DNA of 64,000 nucleotides, from positions 1 through 64,000 of the forward strand of contig CAIOYC010000014.1 in the NCBI GenBank assembly GCA_903862425.1. The letters run 5' to 3'. Of the stretch, positions 17,964 to 27,170 are shown piece after piece (within the stretch, counting starts at the first letter, position 1; each line of letters opens with the position of its first letter). The notes under the pieces were generated by a model, which saw nothing but the letters and a program-made list of their open reading frames with translations, was not told the DNA's origin and did no database searches. The stretch comes from an uncultured Caulobacterales bacterium (GTDB taxonomy: Bacteria > Pseudomonadota > Alphaproteobacteria > Caulobacterales > Caulobacteraceae). The translations under genes were made by a program, and so were the position numbers.

Positions 17964-17995
17964 CCCCGTAGCGCAGTCGAGGCTGCGCTACAGGG
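17964..17995. other. Strong intergenic hairpin between serine hydrolase and kinase genes
   Basis: Perfect 9-bp stem GTAGCGCAG / CTGCGCTAC around the loop TCGAGG (17968-17991), extendable by flanking CCC/GGG. It lies between the stop of the serine hydrolase and the start of the downstream kinase, both on the minus strand. There is no T-run on either strand, so it looks more like an mRNA-end stabiliser or barrier than a classical terminator. Confidence 0.45.
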
Positions 17996-18004
17996 CCGAT
18001 TGGA

Positions 18005-19342
18005 TCATTTCTCGGGGTGGGTGAGCGCCTGATAGGTCAAGGTGCGCGCCGCCGTGCCGAGATCGTCGCCGCCCGTGCCGCCCATGCGCTGGATCATGCC
18101 GACGAAGATCAGGTCATTGGTCGGATCGATCCAGAACCAGGTGCCTGCAGCGCCGCCCCAGCTGAACGTGTTCTTTCCCTCAAGCGTGCCCGCGGCGCGC
18201 GGATCGTTCACCACCATGAAGTCGAGCCCGAAGCCTACCGCCTCGTTGAAGCGGGCCACCGAAGTGCCATTGGACGAGACCAGGACATTGTGCGGAATCA
18301 CATTGGTGTCCATCAGCTCCACGGAGGCTGGCGACAGGATACGCACGCCGTCGAGCTCGCCCTTGTTGGCCAGCATCTGGCAAAACCGGGCATAGTCCAT
18401 GGTAGTGGAGGTGAGGCCGCCGCCACCGCTCTCCATGGTAGGCGGCTGGGTGTAGTCGGGCATGGGTCCCATGCCGAACAGGTCCTTCGCCTCCTCGATC
18501 TTACCGGTCTTGGGGTTGCCGACATAGACTGCGGCGAGTCGCTTCTCGCTGCCCGGATGCACGTAGAAGGCGGTGTCGGTCATCTTCAGCGGCTTGAACA
18601 CCCGCTTGTCGAGAAACTCGCCGAGCGTCATTCCAGTGATCTTTTCGATGATGTATCCCTGGATATCGACGGCGTTGGAATAGCTCCAGTTCGTTCCCGG
18701 CTGGAACATGAGGGGAATCTCGGCCGTACGCTCGATCATCTGGTGCAGGCCGGTGGAGGCCAGCACCTTCTTCTCGCGATAGAGCTTGTCCACTGGATGC
18801 ACATCGCCGAGGCCGTAACCGAAACCTGCTGTGTGGCTCATGATCTCGCGCATGGTCGGGGGCCGCTTGGCCTCCTCGGTCAGAATGGTCTTCCCGTCAG
18901 GGCCGAGGCCCGTCATCACGCGCAGGTTCTTGAATTCCGGCACGAAGCGGGTGACCGGATCGTCGAGCCGCCACTTGCCCTCCTCGAACAGGATCATCAT
19001 GGCCACACCGGTCATCGGCTTGGTCATGGAGTAGATGCGGAAGATGGCGTCCTTGCTCATCGGGGCGCCCGCGGGGTTGGCTTGGCCGTAGGTGTTGAAT
19101 TCCACGATCTTGCCATGTCGAGCGAGCAGTGTGGTCATGCCGGCGACCCGGCCCTGCGCCACCACACCGGCCATATAGCTGTCGAGGCTCTTGAGCCGCG
19201 CGCTATCGAAGCCCACGGACTCAGGCGTCGAGGTGGGCGTCAGCCCATCGGCCGCCGCCGCCGGCCGTGCGATACCCGCCAGCGGCGCAGCGACCAGAGC
19301 CGTCGCGAGCAACGCGGCGGCGAATGAAAACCGATGTGCCAA
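18005..19342 (-). CDS. Serine hydrolase, beta-lactamase family (class C / family VIII esterase-like)
   Basis: 445 residues with a signal peptide (FAAALLATALVAAPLAG). Catalytic SxxK is S105-M-T-K108 in YSMTKPM; the second motif is YSN in NWSYSNAVD; a WGG motif replaces KTG near the C-terminus (FSWGGAAGTWF), typical of family VIII esterases and related penicillin-binding-type hydrolases rather than true beta-lactamases. It probably acts in the periplasm on an ester or peptide. The start is TTG at 19342, selected because AGGGGAGG lies 6 bases upstream and the signal peptide begins there; the open frame continues upstream without another good start. Confidence 0.86.
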   Translation of the reverse strand: MAHRFSFAAALLATALVAAPLAGIARPAAAADGLTPTSTPESVGFDSARLKSLDSYMAGVVAQGRVAGMTTLLARHGKIVEFNTYGQANPAGAPMSKDAIFRIYSMTKPMTGVAMMILFEEGKWRLDDPVTRFVPEFKNLRVMTGLGPDGKTILTEEAKRPPTMREIMSHTAGFGYGLGDVHPVDKLYREKKVLASTGLHQMIERTAEIPLMFQPGTNWSYSNAVDIQGYIIEKITGMTLGEFLDKRVFKPLKMTDTAFYVHPGSEKRLAAVYVGNPKTGKIEEAKDLFGMGPMPDYTQPPTMESGGGGLTSTTMDYARFCQMLANKGELDGVRILSPASVELMDTNVIPHNVLVSSNGTSVARFNEAVGFGLDFMVVNDPRAAGTLEGKNTFSWGGAAGTWFWIDPTNDLIFVGMIQRMGGTGGDDLGTAARTLTYQALTHPEK

Positions 19343-19496
19343 AGTAAGCCTCCCCTGTATATTTTGCCCGAGCTTAGGGCGTCCAGCGCGCCATGCAACA
19401 GGCCGTATATTGCTGCATTGCAACTTGAATTAACTTGAACCCCTGCCTGATTGAACTATGGCTAAACCCTCAGCTTTGTACCTTTGGGGAATCCGT

Positions 19497-19769
19497 ATGA
19501 GCGCCCTCGGATTGATCGCGGCCCTTGCCATGACCGCAGCCGTTGCCGATCCTACCTCTGTGCCGACCAGCGTTTCCACGCCCGCCTCGGCCCCCACGCC
19601 CATGGCGGACGGCCAGACGGAGGTGTGCAAGACCATCCAGGTTACCGGGACGCGCTTCCCCGAACGTCAATGCCGCACCAAGGCCGAGTGGGCCGCGATG
19701 CAGGCTGCTGCACGCGATTTCGTCAACAAGCAGACCACCGGCGCCTGCACAGGGCTGAACTGCCACTAG
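19497..19769 (+). CDS. Small secreted protein with Cys-rich C-terminal half
   Basis: 90 residues. The signal peptide (MSALGLIAALAMTAAVA) is followed by a Pro/Ser/Thr linker and a compact end containing VCKTIQVTGTRFPERQC and ACTGLNCH, four Cys in all. Small exported proteins with a VTG(S/T)R..C pattern followed by AEW are common hypothetical proteins in Caulobacterales and sphingomonads; the function is unknown. ATG 19497 follows TTGGGGA; an earlier in-frame ATG at 19458 is less likely. The mature part contains no Tyr. It lies between the serine hydrolase (divergent) and the Sel1-oxygenase gene (convergent, 4 bp between stops). Confidence 0.72.
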   Translation: MSALGLIAALAMTAAVADPTSVPTSVSTPASAPTPMADGQTEVCKTIQVTGTRFPERQCRTKAEWAAMQAAARDFVNKQTTGACTGLNCH

Positions 19770-19773
19770 ACGC

Positions 19774-20709
19774 TCAGCCGGCGAACGGCCGGTCGTGAAT
19801 CCATTGCGAGAATAGCCACTTCTCGCCCCGGGTCGGCGGCAGGCCTGCATGCAGGCTCATCGGATCGGGTCGCCCTGTCGGATCGACGTTGGCGAAATAG
19901 AGTGCGCCGCCCTTGGCCGGCCGGGCACTCAGATCGACGCGGCTGAACCAGGTCTGGCCGCCTTCGAAATCGTCGTTCAGGTAGATCAGGAAGGTGGCGA
20001 TGCGGTCACCGTCATAACCGCTGGGGCGTCCCTCGCGCTGCAGATAGTCCACGTGCGGCCGCAATTCCTGGCCGGTGTCGTAGTGGAAGATCTGCGGCGG
20101 CTCCATGGCGCCGACCGGCAAGCTGAGCATTGCCGAGATACGCGCGCGGACCAGCGCCACCACGCAGTCCGCATCAAATATCGTGAAGACGAAGTCGCTA
20201 TTGGTGCGCTCGCGGGTGAGGCGAGGCGCAGCGCCATACCCCTCGACCATCATGGCCGGCCGAAGCTTGTCCTTCCCCAGCCCGACCAGCCAGTCGCAGA
20301 CCGCCGAAGGGATGAACGCATCGACCTGACGCACGCGGGGGCTGTCGCAGAGGCTGCGCCGCGCGGGCGGAGTCAACCAGGCCTCCAGGTCGATCGCGCT
20401 GCGGCGCATAGCCCAGTCGTCCTTGTCCGGCGCCAGGCATTCGAGCTGTCCCCGCGCGGACGCCGAGCCCAACTGCGCCGCCCGTTGAAGCAGATCAAGC
20501 GCGCGCGGCCAGTCCTGCAGCATCCAGGCGCCTGACGCCGTAAGCGTTGCGAGGAGGTTTGTCGCCTCCGCGTCGCCGGCATCGGCCGCGCGATGCAAAC
20601 ACGTCAGGCCGGAGTCGATATCGCGTACGACGCCCTCGCCGAGCAGCAAGGCGCGGGCTTCGGAGACGGCGGCGAAGGGTTGGGCTGGGCTCATTTTGCG
20701 CAACACCAT
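19774..20709 (-). CDS. 2OG-Fe(II) oxygenase (prolyl 4-hydroxylase type) with N-terminal Sel1-like repeats
   Basis: 311 residues. Residues about 10-95 hold Sel1/TPR-like helices (LLGEGVVRD, LHRAADAGDAEATNLLA, LLQRAAQLGSASA). Residues 130-310 form the P4H-like double-stranded beta-helix: HxD iron ligands H219 and D221 in RPHVDYL, distal His287 in SLHAGLPP, and Lys297 in GEKWLF to bind 2-oxoglutarate. GGQTWF and KGGALYFANVD are typical. It probably hydroxylates a peptide or protein. ATG 20709 has AAGGCGG upstream; a second in-frame ATG is at 20694. It is divergent, across 79 bp, from a TPR-sulfotransferase gene. Confidence 0.86.
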   Translation of the reverse strand: MVLRKMSPAQPFAAVSEARALLLGEGVVRDIDSGLTCLHRAADAGDAEATNLLATLTASGAWMLQDWPRALDLLQRAAQLGSASARGQLECLAPDKDDWAMRRSAIDLEAWLTPPARRSLCDSPRVRQVDAFIPSAVCDWLVGLGKDKLRPAMMVEGYGAAPRLTRERTNSDFVFTIFDADCVVALVRARISAMLSLPVGAMEPPQIFHYDTGQELRPHVDYLQREGRPSGYDGDRIATFLIYLNDDFEGGQTWFSRVDLSARPAKGGALYFANVDPTGRPDPMSLHAGLPPTRGEKWLFSQWIHDRPFAG

Positions 20710-20788
20710 TACCCGCCTTGCCGGCCCATATGCTAGACCCATGGGCGTGGGTGGGAGAACTTGCCCGCGCCTTGGAGTGACGTGTTTC

Positions 20789-22444
20789 ATGACGGATATC
20801 GGCGCGACCCTGTTTGGTCAGACCCCCGGCGACCGGCTGAATGCCGTGATGCAGGCCCTCCAGGGCAACGACACCCCACGCGCCATCGCCCTAGCCGAGG
20901 AAGGTTTGGCTGCCGGACAGGAACACGTGCTGTTTCTGAATCTCTCGGCCTACCGCTTGGAGGAAGCGGGCGATCTCAACGGCGCGCTGGCGCAACTACG
21001 CCGAGCGTTGGTCCTGGCGCCGAACGACATCATGATCCTGACCGCCACGGGCCGTACCTTGTCCCAGTTGGGTCGCGACACCGAGGCGCTGACCTGTTTT
21101 GACGCCGCCGTGTCCAATGAGCCCAGGCACGCCCCCGCACACCATGGACGAGGCCTGTCGCAGACCATGCTCGGCCAGACCGACGACGGCCGTCGCAGCC
21201 ACATGCGTGCTGCCGACCTCGACCCCAACTATCCAGACCCGCTGGGCTCCCTGGCCGATATCGCCCTGCGCGACGGTAAGACGGATGTAGCGCGCACACT
21301 GGCCGAAAGGGCTCTGGCGCTACAACCCGATCAGCCCGCAGCGACCATGGTGCTCGCCGCCATCGAGGTGAAGGCGGGCCAGCGGGATGAGGCCCTGCAA
21401 CGTGCGCGCCGTCTGCTCGCCACCCCGCTGTCGCCTCTCCACCGCGCCGCCGCGGAGCAGCTGGTCGCCGAACAACTCGACGCTATGGACGAGCCGGTCG
21501 AGGCTTTCGAGGCCATGACTCGCGCCAGCGGCCTGCTGCGGCAGGTCTATAGCCGGCAATACGACTCTCCCGAGGTAGAGGGCGCCATCGCCATGACAAG
21601 GCGTATGCACGCCTGGTTCAGCAGCACGTCGAAGGCCGATTGGGGCGCCGCATCGGGGGGCGACGGTACGGCGCCGGACGGCAGGGGCCATGTCTTCCTG
21701 GTCGGCTTCGTCCGCTCCGGTACGACGCTTCTGGAGCAGGTGTTGGCCAGCAACCCCGCGGTGACGGCGCTGGAGGAGCAGGCGACCTTGCGCGCCATCA
21801 CCTCCCCCTGGTTCGACGACGATGCGGGGCTGGAACGGCTGCGTACGATGGAGGCCGCCGAGGCGGATCGTCTGCGGGCGGACTATTGGCGTCGGGTGGG
21901 TGAGTTCGGCATCGACCCTAAGGACAAGGTGTTCGTGGACAAGGCGCCGCTCTCTACCCTGTGGCTGCCCATGGTGGCCAAGCTGTTCCCGCAAGCGCGC
22001 GTGATCCTGGCCATCCGCGATCCGCGCGACGTGGTGCTGAGCTCGTTCCGTCACCGCTTCCTGATCAACGGCCTGACCTGGCCCTTCACCGATCTCGTAG
22101 AAACGGCGAAGTTCTACGATGGACTGATGTCCCTCGCGGACCTTTATCGCGATATCTTGCCGACCCCGATATACCAGCACCGGCACGAGGACCTGATCGA
22201 GGACTTCGACGCGGAGGTAGGGCGGATCTGCGACTTCCTCGGCCTGGAATGGACCGATGCCATGCGCGACTTTGCCGAGACCGCGAAAAGACGTGACGTG
22301 CGAACGCCCAGCGCCGAGCAAGTGCGCCGCGGCCTCTATCGCGAGGGCATGGGCCGCTGGCGCCGCTATGGGCCGGGCGTCGAACCGATCCTACCGATCC
22401 TTGCGCCATGGGTGGAGCGATACGGCTACGACGCGGAAGCCTAG
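20789..22444 (+). CDS. TPR-sulfotransferase, copy 1
   Basis: 551 residues. Residues 10-255 are about six TPR-like helical pairs (EEAGDLNGALAQLRRAL, LSQLGRDTEALTCFDAAV, DGKTDVARTLAERAL). Residues 300-551 form a sulfotransferase domain: the PAPS 5'-phosphosulfate loop FLVGFVRSGTTL at 303-314, and the 3'-phosphate motif RDPRDVVLSSF at 410-420. The fold resembles protein-tyrosine sulfotransferases, and TPR fusion suggests a polypeptide substrate, but the acceptor is unknown. No signal peptide, so it is cytosolic. ATG 20789 follows GGAGTGA. The gene shares CTAG with the convergent beta-hydroxylase gene. Confidence 0.88.
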   Translation: MTDIGATLFGQTPGDRLNAVMQALQGNDTPRAIALAEEGLAAGQEHVLFLNLSAYRLEEAGDLNGALAQLRRALVLAPNDIMILTATGRTLSQLGRDTEALTCFDAAVSNEPRHAPAHHGRGLSQTMLGQTDDGRRSHMRAADLDPNYPDPLGSLADIALRDGKTDVARTLAERALALQPDQPAATMVLAAIEVKAGQRDEALQRARRLLATPLSPLHRAAAEQLVAEQLDAMDEPVEAFEAMTRASGLLRQVYSRQYDSPEVEGAIAMTRRMHAWFSSTSKADWGAASGGDGTAPDGRGHVFLVGFVRSGTTLLEQVLASNPAVTALEEQATLRAITSPWFDDDAGLERLRTMEAAEADRLRADYWRRVGEFGIDPKDKVFVDKAPLSTLWLPMVAKLFPQARVILAIRDPRDVVLSSFRHRFLINGLTWPFTDLVETAKFYDGLMSLADLYRDILPTPIYQHRHEDLIEDFDAEVGRICDFLGLEWTDAMRDFAETAKRRDVRTPSAEQVRRGLYREGMGRWRRYGPGVEPILPILAPWVERYGYDAEA

Positions 22445-23622
22445 AGCCCCTGCCCCACTGGGGCGACGCCGTTGAAGTCGTCGTACAAGCCGCTGACCTT
22501 GGCGATCATCTCGCGCTCCCACGCAGACAGGCGCGGGTTCCAGACATCGAACAGCAGGATGATGCGGAGGTGGTCGCTGTCGTTGAACGCTTCGTGATCG
22601 ATGGTGTCATCGAACACCCATGCCTGCCCATCGGTATAGATTCGCATCTCATTGCCGACCCGGAACCGACAGCCCTCCGGCACGAGGAGCGGCAGGTGAC
22701 AGACCAGCCGAGTGTTGGAGACGCCGGTGTGCGGGGGAATGTGCGTGTGCGCCGCCAGAGCCGAGAACATGGCGGACGGCGAGCGGTTCGGGACCTGCGG
22801 CTGGGGGATTTGCGCCAGTGTCTCCAGCGTTCGGGGGCAAAGTTTGGCGTGCTCCTCCACCCTCACCCCATCGCGCAGCAGGTGATAGGCGCCCCAGCGC
22901 GGCGACCGGTTCAAAGCCGCCCATTGGTCCAGGGGCGATGAGTCCTTGTAGTCGATATAAGGCTCGAACTCGCCCCGGTCCGCTTGCAGTACAGCGGCGA
23001 GTTCGGCCTTGATGGCATCTGACGCCGCCTCCAGCGTCTCAAGCCAGGGAAACTCATCCCGTTCCCAGAACTCGATGACGGGCAGGCCAGGGTAGAAGTA
23101 GCCGAGCGGCTCCTGCTGGTAGCGACGCCGGCGGCCCAGGGTGAAGTCGATGAAGGCGTCGATCCGGCGCGCATCGGCGCTGTCCAACTGAGCCGTCCCG
23201 ACACCATCGCGCAGATAGGCGGCCAGTTCGTCGCCATAGGCCCGGTTGATCTGGCGACCGTGGTCGAGGGCCTGGCGCGTGGGGCCGTCGAGCTGGTGAT
23301 CGGGCGGCGCCTGCAGGATGGCTTGGCCATAGGCGGGCGCCGCCTCGCGAAGCCGGCCCGCGCGCTCTAGCAGCGAAGCGCGCATCAACAGGGCGAGAAA
23401 GGCGCGCGGATCGAGTCGAAGAGCGCCGTCTGTGGCGGCGAGGGCACCCTCGGTATCACCGAGCGCGCGCCGCGCGGCGGCTAGGTTCAGCCAGTCGGTC
23501 AGCGCCGCATCCGCCCTTTCGGTCAGGGCGCCCCAATGAACCGCCGCCGTCTGGAAGTCGCGGGCGGCCATGGCCTTGCGAGCCATCTCCGCATGCGGCG
23601 GCGTGTGCCGAACGTCGCTCAT
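22441..23622 (-). CDS. TPR-fused aspartyl/asparaginyl beta-hydroxylase-like oxygenase
   Basis: 393 residues. Residues 10-110 are TPR-like (DWLNLAAARRALGDTEGALAATDGALRLDP). Residues 180-370 match the Asp/Asn beta-hydroxylase domain: IPPHTGVSNTRLVCHLPL with iron ligand His298, RVG, and FDDTIDHEAFNDSD with His343 and a following Arg353 for 2-oxoglutarate. Like other members of the family, it shows only the two His ligands. Expected activity is hydroxylation of an Asp or Asn side chain in a polypeptide, in the cytosol. It lies 86 bp downstream of the TonB receptor gene on the same strand, separated by a terminator-like hairpin. Confidence 0.87.
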   Translation of the reverse strand: MSDVRHTPPHAEMARKAMAARDFQTAAVHWGALTERADAALTDWLNLAAARRALGDTEGALAATDGALRLDPRAFLALLMRASLLERAGRLREAAPAYGQAILQAPPDHQLDGPTRQALDHGRQINRAYGDELAAYLRDGVGTAQLDSADARRIDAFIDFTLGRRRRYQQEPLGYFYPGLPVIEFWERDEFPWLETLEAASDAIKAELAAVLQADRGEFEPYIDYKDSSPLDQWAALNRSPRWGAYHLLRDGVRVEEHAKLCPRTLETLAQIPQPQVPNRSPSAMFSALAAHTHIPPHTGVSNTRLVCHLPLLVPEGCRFRVGNEMRIYTDGQAWVFDDTIDHEAFNDSDHLRIILLFDVWNPRLSAWEREMIAKVSGLYDDFNGVAPVGQGL

Positions 23623-23637
23623 GAACTCACCACACAG

Positions 23638-23667
23638 AAAAACGGGCGGCGACTGATGTCGCCGCCC
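23638..23667 (-). terminator. Rho-independent terminator of the TonB receptor gene
   Basis: On the minus strand: 10-bp perfect stem GGGCGGCGAC / GTCGCCGCCC, loop ATCA, then G and TTTTT. It lies about 40 bp after the receptor stop codon and directly before the start of the beta-hydroxylase gene, so read-through would be limited and may act as an attenuator for that gene. Confidence 0.8.
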
Positions 23668-23708
23668 GCCTGATTTTCTGTCCTTGGGACCGATAAGTCG
23701 AGCGTGAC

Positions 23709-26700
23709 TTAGAAGTCGAGGGTCAGACCAACGAACATCGTCCGGCCCAGGCTGTCATAGACGCCGGGGAAGGTGTTGCCGTTGCCGGTCGGCGGGCCCG
23801 CCGCCGGGAAGTCGTTGGAGTCGAGCAGCGGCGGGTCGCTGTCCAGGATATTGTTCACACCCGCACGCAAGGTGAGGTTCGGCTTGACCTTCCAAGTGGC
23901 GGAAAGGTCGAAGTAGTTATGGATGCCGATGGTCTCGTCGGCAGTATCCGTCAGGCCTGAGGGGTGGTTAGCAAGCAGGCTGTTGCCGGTCGCAGGCAGG
24001 AACTTGCCAGTGGTGCTGTCGAAAGCGCCGGCAGTGCCTTGGTTGCCGTCGTACTTGACCGCGCCGACTACACGCCAATCGAGCGAGATGGTCACCGGCC
24101 ACTTCGGCGTCTCATAGGTGAAGCGCGTGCGGCTCTTCCAGTGCGGCAGAGGCGTGCCGCAGGTCGTGCCGTAAAGGCCCGCGCAATCATAGGTGCCGAG
24201 GCCGCTGGCGGGATTGACGACGTAGCGGCTGGTATAGGTGCCGACGAACGCGATGTTCAGGTTGCCCCAACGCGGCAGACCCCAGTCTTCCGGCATGAAG
24301 CGATAGTTGGCCGTGAAGTCGAAACCGTCGGTCTTGGTATAGCCGGTGTTGGTTTCCGTGGAGATCACGTAGCCGGCGTTGCCGAACAGGCCGCCCGACG
24401 AGTCGCGGTGGATCTGGCCACAGTAACTTGTGACACCCGCCAAGCATTCGGTGACAACAACGTTAGGCGCAACGGTACCGATCGCATTGTCCACTTCGAT
24501 GCTGAAGTAGTCGATGCTGGCGGTAAAGCGGCGCAGGAAGCCGAAGGTCGGCGTGAAGACAAACCCGGCTGTATAGGTGTCGGCCTGTTCCGGCTTCAGG
24601 TTCAGGTTGCCGCCGCCCAGGAACGAGCACTGGGCTGCCGGGCACTGGCTGATGGAGACCGTACCGGCTGCAGTCTTGGTCGTGCTCAGCGAATTGACGA
24701 ACGCCTGGGGCGTCAAGCCCGCAGCGGTCGCGGCGCTGGCGAAGGTCGCCAGACAGGCCGACGAGATTGAACTGGCGACGAAGGTGCCGGAGCAAGGATC
24801 GCTGCCGCTATACAGGCCGATCGATTGAGTGGCGTAGAGTTCGTCAACGGCCGGGGCCCGGACAGCGCGGTTGTAGCCGGCGCGGAAGCGGATATCCCGG
24901 GTGATCGACCAGTCCAGTTCAGCCTTGTAGGTGCTGGTGGTGCCGGCGGTCGAATAGTCCGAGAAGCGGTAGCCGATATCCAGGGACAGGTCGCGGAAGA
25001 ACGGCTTGTCGTTGATCAACGGCATCCGCACTTCGCCGAACAGTTCATAGACGTCGAAGGAGCCTCCGTTCGGCTGGGTGGAACCGCCCTGGCCGGACAG
25101 ATCGCCCGACTGGAATTCGCTATCCACATCGAGCTTCAGGGTCTCGCGACGGTATTCCGTGCCAAGGGCGATGCCGAAGCCGTTGCTGGCCCAGGGCGAC
25201 TTCAGGCCGTATTGGCCGAGGTCGCCGGTCACCGAAAAGTCCGCGATGGCTTCGGTGGTCGAGCCGCTCTTGAAGCCGGGGGTCAAGACGTAGTTCAGCG
25301 CTTGTTGGGTGAGGCCGCCATATTGGAAGATGTTGAGCGGCACACAGTTGCTGGTGTCCGTCATACACTTGCCGGTCGTGGGATCGACCAGCAGGGCGTT
25401 CTGGATCTTCCGTACCGAGGTGTCGTTCAGATAGTGCTCGTTATAGATCGAGGCGCCGTACTGCAGGTAACCGTCATAGCTCCAGCCCGGAGCGAACTCG
25501 CCACGGAGGCCAAGGTCGATCTTGTAGTTGGTGTGACGCAGATCGTCCTGGCGGTTCGAGCCAACGAAACGCAGGCCGGACTGGACGTTGGCGAGAGCAG
25601 ACGTGCCCGCCATGTTGCCGCAGAGGTCCTGACGCTGGGTCCGACCGTCCGGACCGATCGTGTCGCCGATCAGCGGGTTGTTACAGTTGACCTGCATGTA
25701 GCTGGTGCCGTTCGAACCGGTGCCGGCGAATAGACCCGACGGGGCGATCTGGGCGACCGTGTGATCGTCCGCGAACATGAAGTTCGAGTAGATCTCAGCC
25801 TTTTCGTTGAAGCGGTAGTGGGCGTCGAAGCCAGCCGTGTAGCGGTCTTCCGGACGCTGGAAATAGTTCAGCGGACCGTAGTTGTATGAAGGTACGGCAG
25901 TGGTGACGTAGGTCTTCGATCCATCGGGGTTCAGGTGCAATTGCTTGCCGGAAGCGATCGCGCCGTAGGAGCCCGGATAGGCCGTGCCGGATTGGCCGGG
26001 GATGAACCGCCCATAGGCCGAGTTTGAGGAGCCGGCGCAGGTATGGGAGTCATAGACGTAGGAATTGGCGTTATGGCCGTTCGTCGCCGCGATGGAGCAG
26101 GCCGAGACGTCGAACTTGTCCTGCGTGATGGCCTGCAGGTTCCGATAGGTGGCGTAAGCGGTGATGTTACCCTTATCGTCCGGGCTGTTCAGACCGATGA
26201 TAGCGGACACGTCGTAGGACAGTGTCGCCGTGTAGTCGCTCGGCGCCATCGGGAAGTTGGAGATTCCCTTCACACCCTGCAGTGAACGAGCGGCATCATT
26301 GCTGTTCTGGTGGTTCAGGAATCCATATTGGGCGTCGATCTGCGCGCCCTGGAAATTCTTCTTCATTATGAAGTTGACGACGCCGGCCACGGCGTCGGCG
26401 CCGTACACGGCCGAGGCGCCGCCGGTCACCACGTCAACCCGCTCGACCAGGGCCGATGGGATGTTGTTCAGGTCGGCCACCGGAAGGAGCGGGTCGCCCG
26501 GCATCAGGCGCTTGCCGTCGATCAGCACCAGTGTGCGCCGTGGCCCGAGGGACCGCAGATCGACAGTAGCCGTACCGGTCGAGCCGTTCGAGACGTTGGA
26601 CTGCTGGCCCGCGGTAATCTGCGGCAGGGCGTTCAGCAGGTTTTCGATGTTGGCCGCGCCGGAAAGCTTGATTTCCTGGTCGGTCACCACCGTCAGCGGG

Positions 26701-26885
26701 CTGACCGAGGTCAGGTTCGGCTGGCGGATGCGGGTGCCCGTGACCGTCACTTCCTGAGGCACGGAGGCGTCGGCCGTCGGCGCGCCCGTCGTGGTGGTTT
26801 GCGCCGCCGCCACGCCATGAATGGCGAGAACCGAAGCGCCAGCGAAGATCGTCGACGCCATGAGGCGTGCCCGTCGCGAAATCAT
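23709..26885 (-). CDS. TonB-dependent outer membrane receptor
   Basis: 1058 residues. Signal peptide with RRAR start and AIHGVAAAQ cleavage region; a TonB box-like VPQEVTVTGTRI; plug domain with PLTVVTDQEI, LRSLGPRRTLVLIDGKRL and GGASAVYGADAVAGVVNFIMKK; a 22-strand barrel; and a C-terminal aromatic (GLTLDF) as expected for BAM insertion. There is no N-terminal signalling extension, so no sigma/anti-sigma partner is expected. It is large for the family and has many Asn/Ser-rich loops, consistent with peptide or glycan import. ATG 26885 has AAGGGG upstream. It is flanked on both sides by TPR-fused modification enzymes, which suggests a shared substrate. Confidence 0.92.
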   Translation of the reverse strand: MISRRARLMASTIFAGASVLAIHGVAAAQTTTTGAPTADASVPQEVTVTGTRIRQPNLTSVSPLTVVTDQEIKLSGAANIENLLNALPQITAGQQSNVSNGSTGTATVDLRSLGPRRTLVLIDGKRLMPGDPLLPVADLNNIPSALVERVDVVTGGASAVYGADAVAGVVNFIMKKNFQGAQIDAQYGFLNHQNSNDAARSLQGVKGISNFPMAPSDYTATLSYDVSAIIGLNSPDDKGNITAYATYRNLQAITQDKFDVSACSIAATNGHNANSYVYDSHTCAGSSNSAYGRFIPGQSGTAYPGSYGAIASGKQLHLNPDGSKTYVTTAVPSYNYGPLNYFQRPEDRYTAGFDAHYRFNEKAEIYSNFMFADDHTVAQIAPSGLFAGTGSNGTSYMQVNCNNPLIGDTIGPDGRTQRQDLCGNMAGTSALANVQSGLRFVGSNRQDDLRHTNYKIDLGLRGEFAPGWSYDGYLQYGASIYNEHYLNDTSVRKIQNALLVDPTTGKCMTDTSNCVPLNIFQYGGLTQQALNYVLTPGFKSGSTTEAIADFSVTGDLGQYGLKSPWASNGFGIALGTEYRRETLKLDVDSEFQSGDLSGQGGSTQPNGGSFDVYELFGEVRMPLINDKPFFRDLSLDIGYRFSDYSTAGTTSTYKAELDWSITRDIRFRAGYNRAVRAPAVDELYATQSIGLYSGSDPCSGTFVASSISSACLATFASAATAAGLTPQAFVNSLSTTKTAAGTVSISQCPAAQCSFLGGGNLNLKPEQADTYTAGFVFTPTFGFLRRFTASIDYFSIEVDNAIGTVAPNVVVTECLAGVTSYCGQIHRDSSGGLFGNAGYVISTETNTGYTKTDGFDFTANYRFMPEDWGLPRWGNLNIAFVGTYTSRYVVNPASGLGTYDCAGLYGTTCGTPLPHWKSRTRFTYETPKWPVTISLDWRVVGAVKYDGNQGTAGAFDSTTGKFLPATGNSLLANHPSGLTDTADETIGIHNYFDLSATWKVKPNLTLRAGVNNILDSDPPLLDSNDFPAAGPPTGNGNTFPGVYDSLGRTMFVGLTLDF

Positions 26886-27170
26886 ATTAACCCCTTGCCC
26901 TGTGGAAGCTGACCGGTCGTTGCCGCGCTTCCCTCGATGCGGTGCCCAGGCGATGCCCGCTGAACGCGCACCCCTGATCGACATCAGGGTTGGCCGGTCT
27001 GTAAGATCAGGTCAACATTGGTTTTATTTTCCGCACGCATTTGGGCAGGACCGTAGCGAAAACGTTACAGTCCCTTCATGTACGCCTAACATAAAGGCGC
27101 CGATCCCGAGTGACGTGGGAGGCTACGTCAGCCTAAAGCTGGCTTCGCCTACATGACGGGAGTTGGACGC

